Assembly (NCBI RefSeq): GCF_024679245.1
Contig: NC_090183.1
Coordinates: 21,495,207-21,559,206 of the forward strand
Direction of reading: 5' to 3'
Length of the DNA stretch: 64,000 bases
Source: Pseudorasbora parva
Lineage: Eukaryota > Chordata > Actinopteri > Cypriniformes > Gobionidae
Of this stretch, positions 1 to 45,114 are shown piece by piece (the first letter of the stretch is position 1; each line of letters begins with the position of its first letter). The notes beneath the pieces are model-generated. The model saw only the letters and a program-made list of their open reading frames with translations, was not told the origin of the DNA and did not search any database. The position numbers were made by a program, and so were the translations under genes.

Positions 1-1229
1 TTAATAACAGGCAGAGAAACATTAACTTGACAAACAAACAAGGTATCAGTAATGCTCTGTAAAGACAAGGTAGACTGGCAAAACATGATGGCTCCCTCTG
101 GCAGTTGGAAGATTGGATAGCAGATGCAGATATTATAGACGTCATATGGAGAGAAAATCTGCTTGCAAAGCGGGAACCTCCAACTTATAGAATCTGATAA
201 ATGTGGATGGAAAGGCCCAGCCTGCCACTGCACAGATATCCTCAAGTAGTATCCCACTAGACCATGAAGAGGCCATGCCTCTCGTAGAGCAGTCTATTTC
301 TGGAGGCAGAGTGGGGGCACGAACTCGCCAGCGCTGCCATAGACTGCTAGTTAGGAGGAGCCTTAGCCTGGCGGTTTGACAATGAACTGGACCTCTACAG
401 GAGGACTTGCTTCATGACCTGAGAAGCTTTCTGTGCCCCAGAGAACCGCTCAGCAAATCCAGTCACCGCGGGACCGAACTGGCCGGAAGCTGTGATGGGG
501 AACTCTGTCTGCCTCCTTCATCCCTCTCAAACTGAGCCAAAGATGGCGCTCGAGCACGGTCAGGCTGCCCATGGACTTTCTGATTGCCTGGCCAGTGGCT
601 TTGGTCACACGCAGTGCTAGTTCAGTGGTGCTGCGGAGATCTTTGAGAGACTCTGGGTCTGGGACAGGCTGACAGCAAGCTGAGAAGTTGTGCCTTGAAG
701 ACCTAGAGTACAGCCATGGTGTGTAGCGGCCTGGCCTGCGGAGGCGTATGCTCGACTGGCGAGGGCTGACGTGGTGCGGCATGGCTTAGAGGGGTGCGAC
801 ACTTTTGCCTGCCATCCTCGGCGGGCAAAGGTGGGCGGCGATGGCCTCCTCGAGCAGGGGGAAGTTCTCATAGTCTTTTTCCCTTGCGCTGTCTACAGTC
901 GAGAGCGCTGGGGAAAAAGAGGACTTGGCTCGAGCAGAGAAAGGCGCCTTCCAGGCCTTTGTTAGTTTGTCATGAACTTCCGGGAAGAAAGGTGCTGGCC
1001 TTTGTGGACAGGAACAATGCATTCGCAGGTTGGAAAAAAGGATATGTAACGGCAGATAGCGCAGCTGGAACGACTGCGTCTGAAGGCGGATGAATCCGGT
1101 ATGCTGTGCAGCTGCACTGCGTTTTACGTGGAAAATTGTAAGGATAAAATTCACTTCAGTCTTGAGGAAAAATAGGAGCACCCCATACATATGCTGAACG
1201 CAATATGAGTGATTCTCTCGAAAGGGAAC
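1..1229 (-). mobile_element. Deleted DIRS-like retrotransposon relic
   Basis: Bases about 165-440 match the tyrosine-recombinase end of the better DIRS copy at 44418-49757 (compare the stretch around 45170-45270). Bases about 450-1100 match its gag region. The stretch near 1205-1229 matches its outer terminal sequence, including CTCTCGAAAGGGAAC. The RT and RNase H region that should lie between is missing, so this is an internally deleted copy. The left end of the element lies outside the window. It is probably in an rptor intron or upstream flank, because the next rptor exon is at 8022. Confidence 0.75.
450..1093 (-). pseudogene. DIRS gag-like remnant
   Basis: Two overlapping reading frames on the minus strand carry pieces of the gag-like protein also found at 48226-49236. 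Shared stretches include SFSPALSTVD, ERHLWLSLRGMKEAD and LKDLRSTTELALR. The frame changes near 650-780, so no continuous protein is made. The family product is thought to be the structural protein of DIRS elements. Here it is only a fossil and no start codon is assigned. Confidence 0.7.
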
Positions 1230-4200
1230 CTTTATTTTCCATAAGAAAGCATTTGTTTATAGGGTGTCCATGTGTTTTTAATTTTTTTTATTAAATGTGC
1301 AGCTCATGTGTGGTAGTTCAGAAAGCTTACTAAAAACTGAACAGTCTGGACATAAGAGAATATTAACTATGACAAATTCACATTTACAAGCTTACTGCTT
1401 CATTTCCATAGAAAAAAATAATAATTGATTCTCATTAAGAGATTGATGTGGAGCCCCAGAGCTCCAGGAAAAAAGACATGTGTGATTTCGTACCTCGCTT
1501 GATGAACTTGGATATGGGTTTGTGTCATGGGATTTGCCCTTTCCTGGAGCTCCTATCTAGAAGACTAGATCGATCAGGGCTAATTAGCTGGAGCTCTGAT
1601 TTTCTCACCCAGGGCTTCAGCTCTGTTTGCATGCATGAACAGATTATTTAACTCGTTGAGCAGTTTCCTCATTCATACAAATGTAAAGTAGAGGAACAAA
1701 AAACATCAGTTACAATTTTAAAAATGTAAGTTGTTTATTTATATATCACTTTATACAATAAAGGTTGTTTCAATCAGGAAACCAGGAAAATAATGGTCAA
1801 TGATGCAAACAATTAAATTCTGCTGTAATGCAGCTAATTTTTCAGCTGAAGTCTTGGTTCAGTTCAGCTCAGTTCCATAACTGTGCTGTTCATCAATTAT
1901 CAAAAGAGTTCAATTCAGCTTAAGCAGATCTGGAGAGAACAGTGATGTCATCCAGCTCAATTCAGTTCTCATAAGATAGTGCAGTCAACTCAGTAATATT
2001 GTTGAATATTAATGGAATGGATTTTTATTTTATATTATAATGTTTCCTGAGGTGTACTTATATTGTTAGTATGGTTTTTACATTAAAAAAGTCATAATTT
2101 AGAAATAAAAGGCATTTTTTTCTATGATATTAGCCCCTCTGCCTTGAATGCTCTGTTTCGATGGGCGTGTCTGCTGTTAGACTTCAGTGAAAACATCCAC
2201 TGTTGTGATTGGCTGACATCTTTGCATTTGAAATGAGATTGTGGTGGAGGGGCGTGGTTTAGCCAGGCGCAAGCAGCAGCTGCAGCACTGCCAGTCCAGA
2301 GAGAGAGAGACAGAGAGCTGGGGAAAGTTTGCTGAAAAAGTGTTATTGTACCGAGTTGTTGAGAGCACAAGTTTATTTTGTTTGTATCTGAGAGCTCTGA
2401 ATAAACACGGGTGAACTTTGCAACATTATTTCTCTCACAAAATGCTTTCACCACAACTAACAAAAAACACGACATCGACATAAATACACTAAGAGCTTCT
2501 GTTGTTCAGTTTAACTGCGTCATTCATTATAACGGCAGTTTTTCAGGCATTAATGAACACATTCACTGTTTGTGGTGGTGCTGTCAAATTCATATGGTAG
2601 AGCCTATGCTTCTGACTCTGCGACTGATAAACTAAATCCATTCTCTACTAATTATCTGGGTGGGCAAAGCAGAGGAAGGGGAGGTAACCTTTTGTTTCTG
2701 TTATGACATCATGTTACGTTCCCCTCTGAGTCTAGGGGCCAGGAGGGAAGATAACAAGTGAAAAAGCAAAGATTTTACCTGAAAATAACATAGAGATGTA
2801 AATAAACAAAAAGAAACGTGGAGAATACACCTCAACCTCAGTCTCAGAGTGAAAACAAAACACTTTAAAGAGTAATTGTATTTATTTTCTACGTATAACC
2901 AAAGACTTAACAAAAACGTGGTAATAAATCGTCAGGAGAGAGTATAGCCTAAAACAATAAACAAAACAGAGGCTAACTAAGGTTTAAAAAAAAACACCCA
3001 AAAACAAAAACAAAGATGAAAATCAACAACATAAACTTCCCTAAGCTTCCTCTCTAACCAAAAAAAACAGGAAAAAATATTACACAAAATAAAAAGGCAC
3101 TCTCTCCCTACTGTTCCCAAGTAACAAAAAAACTAGAGGTGACAGAAAATGACAATACCTTTTAGTTACCCACAAAAGTCAGCTAAAATGATACCTCTTC
3201 ACACACTAGAGGACAAACTAAACAATAGTAGATGACAATTATCGAGTATAGGCTCCACATCTAACTCGAGGATAAACACATTATCTCTGCTACACACACA
3301 GAAGGACCATTGGCAGTCTGAGGCTGGGGGAGAAGTGTTCCTCTCCATTGCAAGTTCTGAATGATCCTTATATACACCTCTGCTCAATTTTAGGCATGCT
3401 CACAACGAGTTGCAGCTGATGGTAATTAACCTGCAAGAGCTAGAGAGTGCCAGAGAGAAAGAGAGAGACAACAGGACAGGGCACACAAGCATTGTCCTTC
3501 TAAGGAAACACACACTGAGACGTAACACATCATAACAGGGGAATTCAAGAAGTTTTCTAAAAGGCAGAGAAAGACAGCCAGAACTCGCTTTACACCGATT
3601 AAAATGTCTAGCCACTTGGGGACAATATTCAGGCTAGGGGAACTAATAATAATGTTGAAAAACCTCATAAAATTTACATTTTATGCCATGGGACCTTTAA
3701 GTGTCCCCAACTAAGCAAGTCAAATGTGATGGCGACAATGCATCCAAACTCTATCAGGTGATGGAATGTCACAAACCAATGACAAAACATGGGAGAAAAA
3801 AGACATAGTCGGGGGACAAGTTCTATAACCAAATTAGCGAACATGGTGTGATTATGATTCCTGGCTGCATCACAAGTCAGATTGCGGATTGATATCATTC
3901 AGAATGTTTCATCCAGTTCCTTCTGCTTGAATATCACATTACATCATGCTGGCATGTGGAGGAAGAGGGAGTTGTAGCTGGCCTTAGGGGCCTGTGCCAA
4001 TGGCTGTCAAGTCGACAAGGTGTTCACAAGGCATCTGTCTCTAGGGCTTGTCTTATTGTCGTGGTCTCCGCTGACATCCAGCGCTGCGGTGCAGGTCTAC
4101 AATCTGGTGTGAATACAAACCAGACTTTAGTAACCTCCATTTGTATCCAGACCATTAGACAGACAAATATTAGCCTAGATGCCATTCCTCTTATGATGAA

Positions 4201-4532
4201 ACAAATATATTGGATGTTATGGAAATTCTTCCTTGTTTGAATTATAGAAATGTGATAGTATGTTATTTGTATGCTAGGTTAAAGAGATGGGTTTTTAATC
4301 TAGATTTAAAACGACAGCTAAATAGGAAAAAGGTCCACCACCTGCAGACGATTTTGATATTCTAGGTATTATCAACTGACCAGAATTTTGAGACCACAGT
4401 ATGAAGTGATAGAAAAATCAAGTGCCAAAGAGGCTAAACTATTCAGGGCCTTGAGTAATCAGCAGGATTTTGAATTGTATACCATTTAACCGGGAGCCAA
4501 TACAGGCTAATATGGTCTTACTTTATGGTTCT
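1230..4532. other. Gene-free stretch, unresolved repeats
   Basis: I see no host exon here. The short open frames are unlike any family I know. The segment 2120-2480 has a CCAAT box on the minus strand, GC-rich motifs, a GA-rich patch and AATAAA at 2400. It could be a solo LTR or another repeat, but I see no paired end. The stretch 2700-3620 is AT-rich with GA-rich patches and looks like old repeat sequence of unknown type. Confidence 0.4.
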
Positions 4533-4534
4533 TG

Positions 4535-4618
4535 GCTTTCTTGTAGCTCAACTAGTAGAGCGTGGCGCTAGCAACGCCAAGGTCATGGGTTCGATTCCCT
4601 GGGAAAGCAAGAAATGAC

Positions 4619-4650
<32 letters not shown>

Positions 4651-4715
4651 TGTACCTTGAATGCAATGTAAGTCGCTTTGGATAAAAACGTCTGCCAAAT
4701 GCATAAATGTAAATG
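4535..4715 (+). repeat. tRNA-derived SINE
   Basis: The head resembles a tRNA gene with an A box (TAGCTCAACTAG) and a B box (GGTTCGATTCC). It is followed by an A-rich tract and then a tail containing GTCGCTTTGGATAAAA and GTCTGCCAAATGCATAAATG, the LINE-like 3' tail common in fish SINEs. RNA polymerase III would transcribe an active copy. It is not a functional tRNA gene, because it lacks a good acceptor stem and continues into the SINE tail. A small piece of the same tail lies reversed near 32862-32900. Confidence 0.85.
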
Positions 4716-5107
4716 TTGTAATAACTCTAGCTGCTGTATTTTAAACTACATGGAGTTAGTTTTTAAGCCTGCAGGGCAAGCACCCAGTAAAGCATTAACA
4801 AATCTAGTCTTGAGGTCATGAATGCAATCTCAAAATTTAGAAAGATTTTATAAGAAAAAATCTGGTTTTACAAATGCCAGATATGTGACTTTCGAAACAT
4901 AGATTGCTATCAGAGAGCACAACCAGTTTCCTAACTGATGATGAAGACATTAATCAAGAGTTAGGAAGTATTCTAGGTAAATTTTTATATCAACTGAATT
5001 TTTGTGAATTGGTTTGTTTTTCAGGCTGCAAAGAAAGAAGCTGAGTATCATCACCGTGACAACTATCAGCATGTTTTCCTAATGATATCTCCCATGGGTA
5101 GCTTATA

Positions 5108-6655
5108 CAGGTCCTTCTCAAAAAATTTGCATATTGTGATAAAGTTCATTATTTTCCATATGTAATTATAAAAATTAAACTTTCATATATTTTAGATTCA
5201 TTGCACACCAACTGAAATATTTCAGGTCTTTTATTGTTTTAATACTGATGATTTTGGCATACAGCTCATGAAAAAAATTAGCATATTTCATCTGACCAAT
5301 AAAAGAAAAGTGTTTTTAATACAAAAAAAGTCAACCTTCAAATAATTATGTTCAGTTATGCACTCAGTACTTGGTTAGGAATCCTTTTGCAGAAATGACT
5401 TTCTCAATGCAGCGTGGCTTGGAGGCAATCAGCCTGTGGCACTGCTGAGGTGTTATGGAGGCCCAGGATGCTTCGATAGCGGCCTTAAGCTCATCCAGAG
5501 TGTTGGGTCTTGCGTCTCTCAACTTTCTCTTCACAATATCCCACAGATTCTCTATGGGGTTCAGGTCAGGAGAGTTGGCAGGCCAATTGAGCACAGTAAT
5601 ACCATGGTCAGTAAACCATTTACCAGGGGTTTTGGCACTGTGAGCAGCTGCTGAAAAACGAAATCTTCATCTCCATAAAGCTTTTCAGCAGATGGAAGCA
5701 TGAAGTGCTCCAAAATCTCCTGATAGTTAGCTGCACTGACCCTGCCCTTGATAAAACACAGTGAACCAACACCAGCAGCTGACATGGCACCCCAGACCAT
5801 CACTGACTGTGGGTACTTGACACTGGACTTCAGGCATTTGTGCATTTCTTTCTCCCCAGTCTTCCTCAAGACTCTGGAACCTTGATTTCCGAAAGACATG
5901 CAAAATTTGAGCAACAGTCCAGTGCTGCTTCTCTGTAGCCCAGGTCAGGCGCTTCTGCCGCTGTTTCTTGTTCAAAAGTGGCTTGACCTGGGGAATGCGG
6001 CACCTGTAGCCCATTTCCTGCACACGCCTGTGCACGGTGGCTCTGGATGTTTCTACTCCAGACTCAGTCCACTGCTTCCGCAGGTCCCCAAAGGTCTGGA
6101 ATTGGTCTATCTCCACAATCTTCCTCAGGGTCCGGTCACCTCTTCTCGATGTGCAGCGTTTTTTGCCACACTTTTTCCTTCCCACAGACTTCCCATTGAG
6201 GTGCTTTGATACAGCACTTTGGGAACAGCCTATTCGTTCAGAAATTTCTTTCTTTGTCTTACTCTCTCACTTGAGGGTGTCAATGATGGCCTTCTGGACA
6301 GGGTCGGGTCGGTAGTCTTGCCCATGATTGCGGTTTTGAGTAATGAACCAGGCTGGGAGTTTTTAAAAGCCTCAGGAATCTTATGCAGGTGTTTAGAGTT
6401 AATTAGTTGATTCAGATGATTAGGTTAATAGCTCGTTTAGAGAACCTTTTCATTATATGCTAATTTTTTGAGACAGGAATTTTTGGTTTTCATGAGCTTT
6501 ATGCCAAAACCATCAGTATTAAAACAATAAAAGACCTGAAATATTTTTAGTTGGTGTGCAATGAATCTAAAATATATGAAAGTTTAATTTTTATCATTAC
6601 ATTATGGAAAATAATGAACTTTACCACAATATGCTATTTTTTTGAGAAGGACCTG
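5108..6655 (-). mobile_element. Tc1/mariner transposon 1, complete ends
   Basis: The left end starts CAGGTCCTTCTCAAAAAATT and the right end is its near-perfect inverted copy, each abutting a TA dinucleotide (5106-5107 and 6656-6657). Total length is 1548 bp, normal for a Tc1 element. The terminal inverted repeats extend well over 150 bp. The transposase gene inside is on the minus strand and broken. The element lies inside an older L2 fragment. Confidence 0.93.
5364..6327 (-). pseudogene. Tc1 transposase, frameshifted
   Basis: Three overlapping minus-strand frames together cover a DDE transposase. The N-terminal part (about 5727-6185 and upstream) has the paired helix-turn-helix region. The middle (5561-5914) carries SVMVWGAMSAAGVG, and the C-terminal frame (5364-5594) carries [16 protein letters not shown], which holds the catalytic glutamate. 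At least two frame changes and the loss of continuity around 5600-5660 and 5900 make it non-functional. A probable ancestral start lies near 6327. Confidence 0.88.
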
Positions 6656-7000
6656 TACATGGTGAAAAGCAATGGTCCTAATTCTGAGTCTTGCGGTATT
6701 CCATAATGAACTTGTGATCATTATTATACCTCTTAATTTATGGCTACAAATTGGTGACGGCCAGATGAATACAATTTGAACCATGCCAGAGCAAGTCCAT
6801 TAATGTGAACATTATTTTCTTGCCTATTCAGAAGAATGTTGTGGTCAATAGCCTGAAATGCGGCACTAAGTTCCTAATCTGGAGGCCAGGCAATTTTAGC
6901 CCCATCCATAACATTAGAGTTTGGGAAATTAATTTCCTGACTTGATCTGTTGTAGAGCAACTATGCCCGAACAGGAGCTGTTCAGACCTATCCAATTGTC

Positions 7001-8021
7001 AGGGCGGCCTTTAAATGATGACGGACAGATGATAAACATAAATTGAGTAACATAAGCATTTACGTCACCAAAGAGCACTTGGGTTAAATTTTATTCTAAT
7101 CCTAAATGTTCATATGCATTCACTTTTACTATTTCGCTTGAAAATGATGATTGTGTTGGTAAGTACTACGTGTATCCCTAAATTATTTTACAACACCGGC
7201 ATAGATCGTTTACAGTACACTCATCGTCCCCTTCTACTTCCAGCGTGCTTTATTGGATGATAAAATAAGTAATTTGTAACTCTGATGAGAGCAGTCTCAG
7301 TACTATGATAGTCTAAATTATGACTGGAACTTGCAGATACAAGTCTCTCTAAGAAGGAACATAATGAGTAGAATGCCTTTTTTAGTATAAAAAAAAAAAA
7401 CGGTCGGTAGTAAACTAATTTTTAAGGATCAAGTTGTTGTTGTTGTTTTTAATATAAGAGGCTAAATAACAGACAGCTTGAACATTTGTGGGACATATCC
7501 TTATGACAATGATGAATTAATAATATTAAGAGGATCTATGACTCCTGGAAGCCGGTAAAAGGTCTACATAGTACAATATACATGTTGTTGATTTTGATGA
7601 TTTAACCAATTTAGACTATTCTTCTTTCCCTACAGCAAAGAATAAATGTTATTGTTTCTCAGGGGGTCTATGGTGCACAGTCTGATGCAATACTATAGCA
7701 GAAAGTTGCATGTTTATAATTTTCTCTCTGATAGTATCAATCTTGTAGGTAAATAAATTAATAAAGTAATTACTGCTGTGAAACTATAGAGAGAGAGTGA
7801 GAGATCATAGTTGATATAATTTTTTAGAGAAATAACACTTTTACTTTTAAGTTCTAATTACATTTTTTAAGTGTTTTCTTACACAATTACAATCTTTAGT
7901 TTACAGTAAAAACCATGTTTGTGTCTGTAATTGTATGTTTTTATGATTATGATTTTAAACAAGGTGACCCTTTTGGTGCTTCATTTCAGTTGAAAATTGT
8001 ATGCATTTCTCTCTCATTCAG
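7001..8021 (+). other. Probable rptor intron, AT-rich
   Basis: There is no recognisable gene or complete repeat. The stretch is AT-rich and contains simple A and T runs. It ends in a pyrimidine-rich tract and the CAG acceptor used by the rptor exon at 8022. Confidence 0.5.
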
Positions 8022-40578
<32,557 letters not shown>

Positions 40579-41732
40579 CATCATGACCTCTCACCTTTGA
40601 CCCTTGCTGCCCCCCTTGGATGTAAATGACTTCCTGTACATATGCAACAACCATGATGAATGTCTAAAGAAGGCTGCTGAACCCACACATGATGACTATA
40701 TTAGTATCATAATTATTATTCTCAAGATAATTCTCATTATGGATTTATTGATTGTACACTTGGCTGTGCAGAGGAGTGTATATTATTTAAATTGCATATA
40801 AAGATCTTAAAACTTTATGGTTCGGCCAATGCTGGCCGGGTTTGACTGTCTTGGAACTGTTAACCTCATGCAAAGCCCTACAGTGTCAGAGAGATCGACC
40901 TGAAGAGACTATGAAGATGACAAACTTCCAGAAGCTGGGGGTTGCCCGTTGTTCAGTGGGTTCTCTCTGAAGCCATGTGCCTCGTCATATCTCTGCTGAA
41001 GTACAGTTGGACCGGATCTTCTTGTTGGAAGAAATGGCTAACCGGTGAAGCGCTCCTACTCGCCAGTCACAACCTTCCCCGCACATCCCTGCTTAACATG
41101 CTGCTTAACAGTGCCAAACCCCCTCCACAGCAAATCACTTTTTGGACTTCATGCACACAAATGCTGCATTACACCTCAACAACACACATGACTGGACATG
41201 GACAGTAGGCCCTGCTGTTCATTTGTATCCGCACTAAGCCAAGGTTCTTAAAAATAAGCTCAAATAATCAGGATGAAGAATTGTAGACAGAAATGTAAAG
41301 ATAAGAAGCGAGAGTTTTGCTAAATCTATTTTTGGTACCTGGGGAGTACAATAACATCAAGCTTGCATTCAAGAGTCATATGTAATAGTCTGGTTCTCTC
41401 TGTACACACACAGCCCCCTATTTTTAATTACCACACTACCTACTTTCGCAGCACCAAACCTTTTGTTCTCTTTGTCATCATTGCCTTCATCATTTCCCCC
41501 TCCCCATCTTCTTTGCAGGCTGCTCTTTTCAGAAGTTCTTCTGGAAATTTGGTCTTAAAATCAAAGATGGTCTCATTGTTATTTTTCCCCAATGAAAAAT
41601 TTGTGCATTTGACATAACAGAAAATTGATTATTTAATTTTTTTAGCCTATCATGATGTTGCAGTTTGTTTGACCTGATCTGTTTCCACTTTCTCTTTCCC
41701 TGTCACTCCATGAATATTGGTTACACATAGAG

Positions 41733-41925
41733 CAGTGGTTTTCAATCCTGGTGCTGGAGACTCACCGCTCTGCCCATTTTATGTCTCTCTTATTTATCAG
41801 ACCTGATTTAGATCATCAGCTCTTTAGATAAGAGCTCTATGAACTGAATATTAGATAAGAGAGACATACAAAATCTGCAGAGCTGTGGGTTCCCAGGACC
41901 AGGAATGAAACCCACTAGCATAGAG
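41733..41925. repeat. Short inverted-repeat MITE
   Basis: The left arm GTGGTTTTCAATCCTGGTGC and CGCTCTGCCCATTTTATGTC pair with the right arm (ATACAAAATCTGCAGAGCTG, then GGACCAGGAATGAAACCCAC). The arms are about 65 bp. The CAGTGGTT-type end suggests a hAT MITE. It lies in the inferred rptor 3' UTR. Confidence 0.65.
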
Positions 41926-43394
41926 TGTGACAGCATTATGTAGAATCAAATTCAAGTATCATGTCTTTCTCATAGTAGCATGTGCACACAAGTTTAATTT
42001 TGTCCTGTGCCACTGATAGCTTTGCTAAATTAATTGTATTTTCAAATTTGAGTATTTATTTAGAGCTTGTGGTTCACAGAGGTTTCTTCTGTGTCCCACA
42101 ACTTTTATCAGTTTGCACAAGAATGAAAATGATAGTGATAGTTCACCTTAATATGAACATTTTATCATTTACTCACCCATATGTTGTTCCAAACCTGTAT
42201 AACCTTTCTTTTGTGGAACACAAAAAAGATGATCAAAATGTCCAAACTGCTTTTTTTGTTTTCATTTAATGAAAATGGATGGGGACCAGTAATTTTTTCA
42301 AGTCACACGGGTTTGGCAGAACATGAGCCTGAGTAAATTAATCTTTATTTAAACATTTTTTGTAGAACTTGAAACGTTGATCAGGGTGGAAATGTATTTC
42401 TGAGAAAGCTCTGATCCAAGGTTCACATCCTAGTAAAAATTTCTGTGAGCATGTCTGAACTTTTTTTGTAAAGTGACTGGTGGAAACAGGCCTGGATCAA
42501 ATACTGAAAAATACGTACACACCTCACACACATTTTTCTTTGGGACAGTTATGTTTCAATTCAAATTACAGTTATTTAGGGAAATTCAATTTATGTATTT
42601 AAATCAAATAATAGATAAATGAAAGAAAAAATTCAAGTATATTTTTAAGTTTACCTCCTTTGTTAGTTTAATTGTCCCTGTCCTGAGTTTGTTGTTCGGT
42701 CTAGTGAGATGGCGAAGATAAAATGCTTGTGTGTAGTGTCCAAATCTTTCACACTGATTTTCTGATGTGTCACTGATGACGCGAAATGATGACTGGCAGT
42801 TGTGTTCAATTCTTACCTTCCTTAAAATCCAGTTCTTGGAATGTGTTTGAATTGATGTTTTCACTTTTGTAACCGGTTTATGTAATATCTGTATTTAAAT
42901 TTTTAACCGGCTAAGTTTTTATTTTTTCATCTTTTAATCTCTTCTTCTTTTCCAGGCATTTCTTCTCTGTATTTTGACTTGTACTTCATGGTATGGCTGC
43001 CATTCTCTGGCTGTGTTCGCATTAATCCCTGAAGGGAAAGAGAAAGCACATTTGTCCTTCACCTTTCCCCAGGACCCTTAGTCTCTTGTTGGATTCTCTG
43101 CCCACTTTGGACATTTGTTTTCACTGAAAGGATAATTTGGTTTAGCAATTATCAGTGGATTTGTTTATGAATTGTGCCGGTATATTCCCATCAGAATATA
43201 TCGTTTTTCAACCCGCTGTTAGGGAGTCAGGGATGTACTCTGGCTTCATCATGGAAATCACTGCTCTACTAATCCTGCTTTGGGTTTTAACATTTTAAAG
43301 TAAAATAATTGAAATGAATTGAAACAATCAGGGGTTTTCCATGGCTGTTGACTGCTTTTTCACCATGGTTAAAAAGATGAGAAGAAAGCATTCA

Positions 43395-43400
43395 AATAAA
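43395..43400 (+). terminator. rptor: Candidate poly(A) signal of rptor
   Basis: A canonical AATAAA is followed within 10 nt by CTGTGTTTGTGTGG, a GT-rich downstream element. It is the best-formed signal seen after the rptor stop before the transposon cluster. Confidence 0.5.
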
Positions 43401-43420
43401 CTGTGTTTGTGTGGAGTTAT

Positions 43421-43755
43421 TTTTCTCTTTGCTTTATTTGTTTATTTCATACTTTTATCCAGTTCATCATAATGGCAGTTTCTGTTTTGTTGTATTTTGG
43501 TAGGTTTGTTGTATTTTGTTAGTATGTCCATAAACTCTTTTTTATTATTATTCTAAATCAAGAATTTAGGTTACAGGAGGCACGTGGCTATCTTGGGACA
43601 TTTAACAGGTCATTTTTTAACAGATCATTTTTAAATTACCTTTTCATAAGATCACTTCGTCAATTTTGTATTTAATCATTTATAAGTGATATATACTGGT
43701 AATTGTTTTATAATTGATATATAAAAGTGACAACAAAAAAAGAAAAACTCAGGTG
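43421..43755. other. Intergenic, no gene
   Basis: AT-rich sequence between the probable rptor 3' end and the foldback elements. Nothing was recognised. Confidence 0.4.
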
Positions 43756-44175
43756 CAGATCCACTCGTCCGTGCAACACTTCTGTCGCGCCACGCTCCAC
43801 TTTATTCCTATGGGTGACATCAAGCGACTTCAACGCGTCCGCATAGCATTCCAGGAAGGCAGTGCTGCATTTGAACCAAATTGAATGCAGAAATGATGAG
43901 AAGCATCATAACATCACGCTTTAATCGTGTTGCAAAACTGGATCTCCACGGTCACTGCTGTCACAGGACTTCACAAAATCAACACTGTTACCAAAGAAGT
44001 GTGTTTTTGACGGAGCGGTCCCAGCGATAAAGGTTCACGGTCGTGCTTTGGAAACAGGCGGTGAGTAAAACTGCTTCAAATGTCTATGTTGTGTGCTATC
44101 ATCGCATAAGTAAACAACACGATCGTGTATAACGTTAGTTAATTTATCAATGAATTATGCGATCTATGGTCTGTG
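43756..44175. repeat. Reversed partial foldback copy
   Basis: The sequence is an inverted counterpart of the right half of the element at 44177-50740, sharing the inverse of GCTTCCAAAGCAGGACCGAA and of GGAATGCTGTGCTGAA. It directly abuts the G-run end at 44181. Confidence 0.7.
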
Positions 44176-44417
44176 TTTAAAGGGGGGGGGTGAAACACTC
44201 AGTTTCAGTCAATCTCATGTCAATCTTGAGTACCTATAGAGTAGTATTGCATCCTTCATATTTCCGAAAAGTCTTTAGTTTTATCATATTTATAAAAGAA
44301 ATATGGGCTGTACCGAGTCTTTCCGGAAAAAACAGAGCGCCTGGAGGCGTATCGTGTGGGCGGAGCTAAAGAATGACGACTGTGCACAAAGCGGTTGATG
44401 TCCTCAAGCGTGGAGAA

Positions 44418-44736
44418 ACGTACTCGGTTACTTTCGTAACCTCGGTTCCCTGAGAGAGAGGAACGAGTATTACGTATGGGAAAAACTCCTTTTCTTGAGA
44501 ATATGAAGCAAAACTTTATAATAAAGGTATCCATGTAAAGCGCAGTGCCGCTGAACGGCCATAGCCCAGCGCGAGGAGCGCTCTGATTGGCCGGGCCACG
44601 GCAACTGCAGGAACCTATGGTGAGGCGGCTGAGAGGAACGAGCCAATGGGGGGCGTTCCAAAAGACCGCCGAAAAAAGGTGCTTATATTTGCATACAGGA
44701 GGCTATATAAAGCCCTAATTTCGCCATAGGTGTCAG
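44418..44736. repeat. DIRS left inverted terminal repeat
   Basis: It starts ACGTACTCGGTTACTTTCGT and runs to GCCATAGGTGTCAG. The inner part from 44471 is the inverse of 49463-49735. The outermost 50 bp differ from the other end, as is typical of DIRS termini. Confidence 0.9.
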
Positions 44737-44786
44737 GTTTTTAGATCGACTGAAGCGATACCTGAGAAGCATAAACACGGCACGGA

Positions 44787-44880
44787 ACGTAATACTCGTT
44801 CCTCTCTCTCAGGGAACCGAGGTTACGAAAGTAACCGAGTACGTTCCCTTTCGAGAGAGGTTCCTCGTATTACGTATGGG
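44787..44880. repeat. DIRS internal complementary region
   Basis: This 94-bp block equals the inverse of the left terminus (ending AAAGTAACCGAGTACGT) fused to the inverse of the right terminus (GTTCCCTTTCGAGAGAGG, then TTACGTATGGG). In DIRS models this region templates joining of the ends. Confidence 0.9.
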
Positions 44881-45114
44881 AACACAAAGTAAAGCGCCGT
44901 GTGTGCTGACTGACCCAGTAAGCCCAAAGCACATGTTAGTAACCCCCGAGACACCGAAGAGGCGGCTATAAGGGGGATGAAGAACCGGAAGAGTCGGTTC
45001 GTTTGAACGGCTGATCGGACATAGTCGGATCTTATGATAAATGAAAAGTGCTTAAGGACTGATGTGTACAGGCCAAAACTAAAGGCAATCTGTTTACCAG
45101 GGTCAAGATAGAGC

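Larger units (their letters stand above)
4720..6995 (-). mobile_element. L2-clade LINE fragment split by Tc1
   Basis: Read on the minus strand, 6658-6720 encodes GIPQDSELGPLLFTM, the conserved block before the reverse transcriptase catalytic motif of L2-type LINEs. The matching continuation lies at about 5035-5107 and includes a GDDTQLL-like remnant of the YADD motif. The piece 4740-5000 encodes a decayed form of the downstream 'vRNLGVxFDxNLSFESHIS' region, which is better preserved at 11740-11894. The two halves are separated by the Tc1 element at 5108-6655, so the LINE was here first. It has many stops and is inactive. Confidence 0.75.
40579..43420 (+). other. rptor: Probable rptor 3' UTR
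   Basis: No splice or new gene is evident after the stop until an AATAAA with a GT-rich downstream sequence at about 43395-43420, so a 3' UTR of about 2.8 kb is inferred. It includes a Pumilio-type TGTACATA at 40635-40642, a hAT-like repeat at 41733-41925 and a cyprinid-type repeat at 42130-42270. Earlier cleavage is possible. Confidence 0.55.

Noticed and set aside
4540..4610. tRNA gene
   Set aside because: A and B boxes are present, but the acceptor stem is poor and the sequence runs into a SINE tail.
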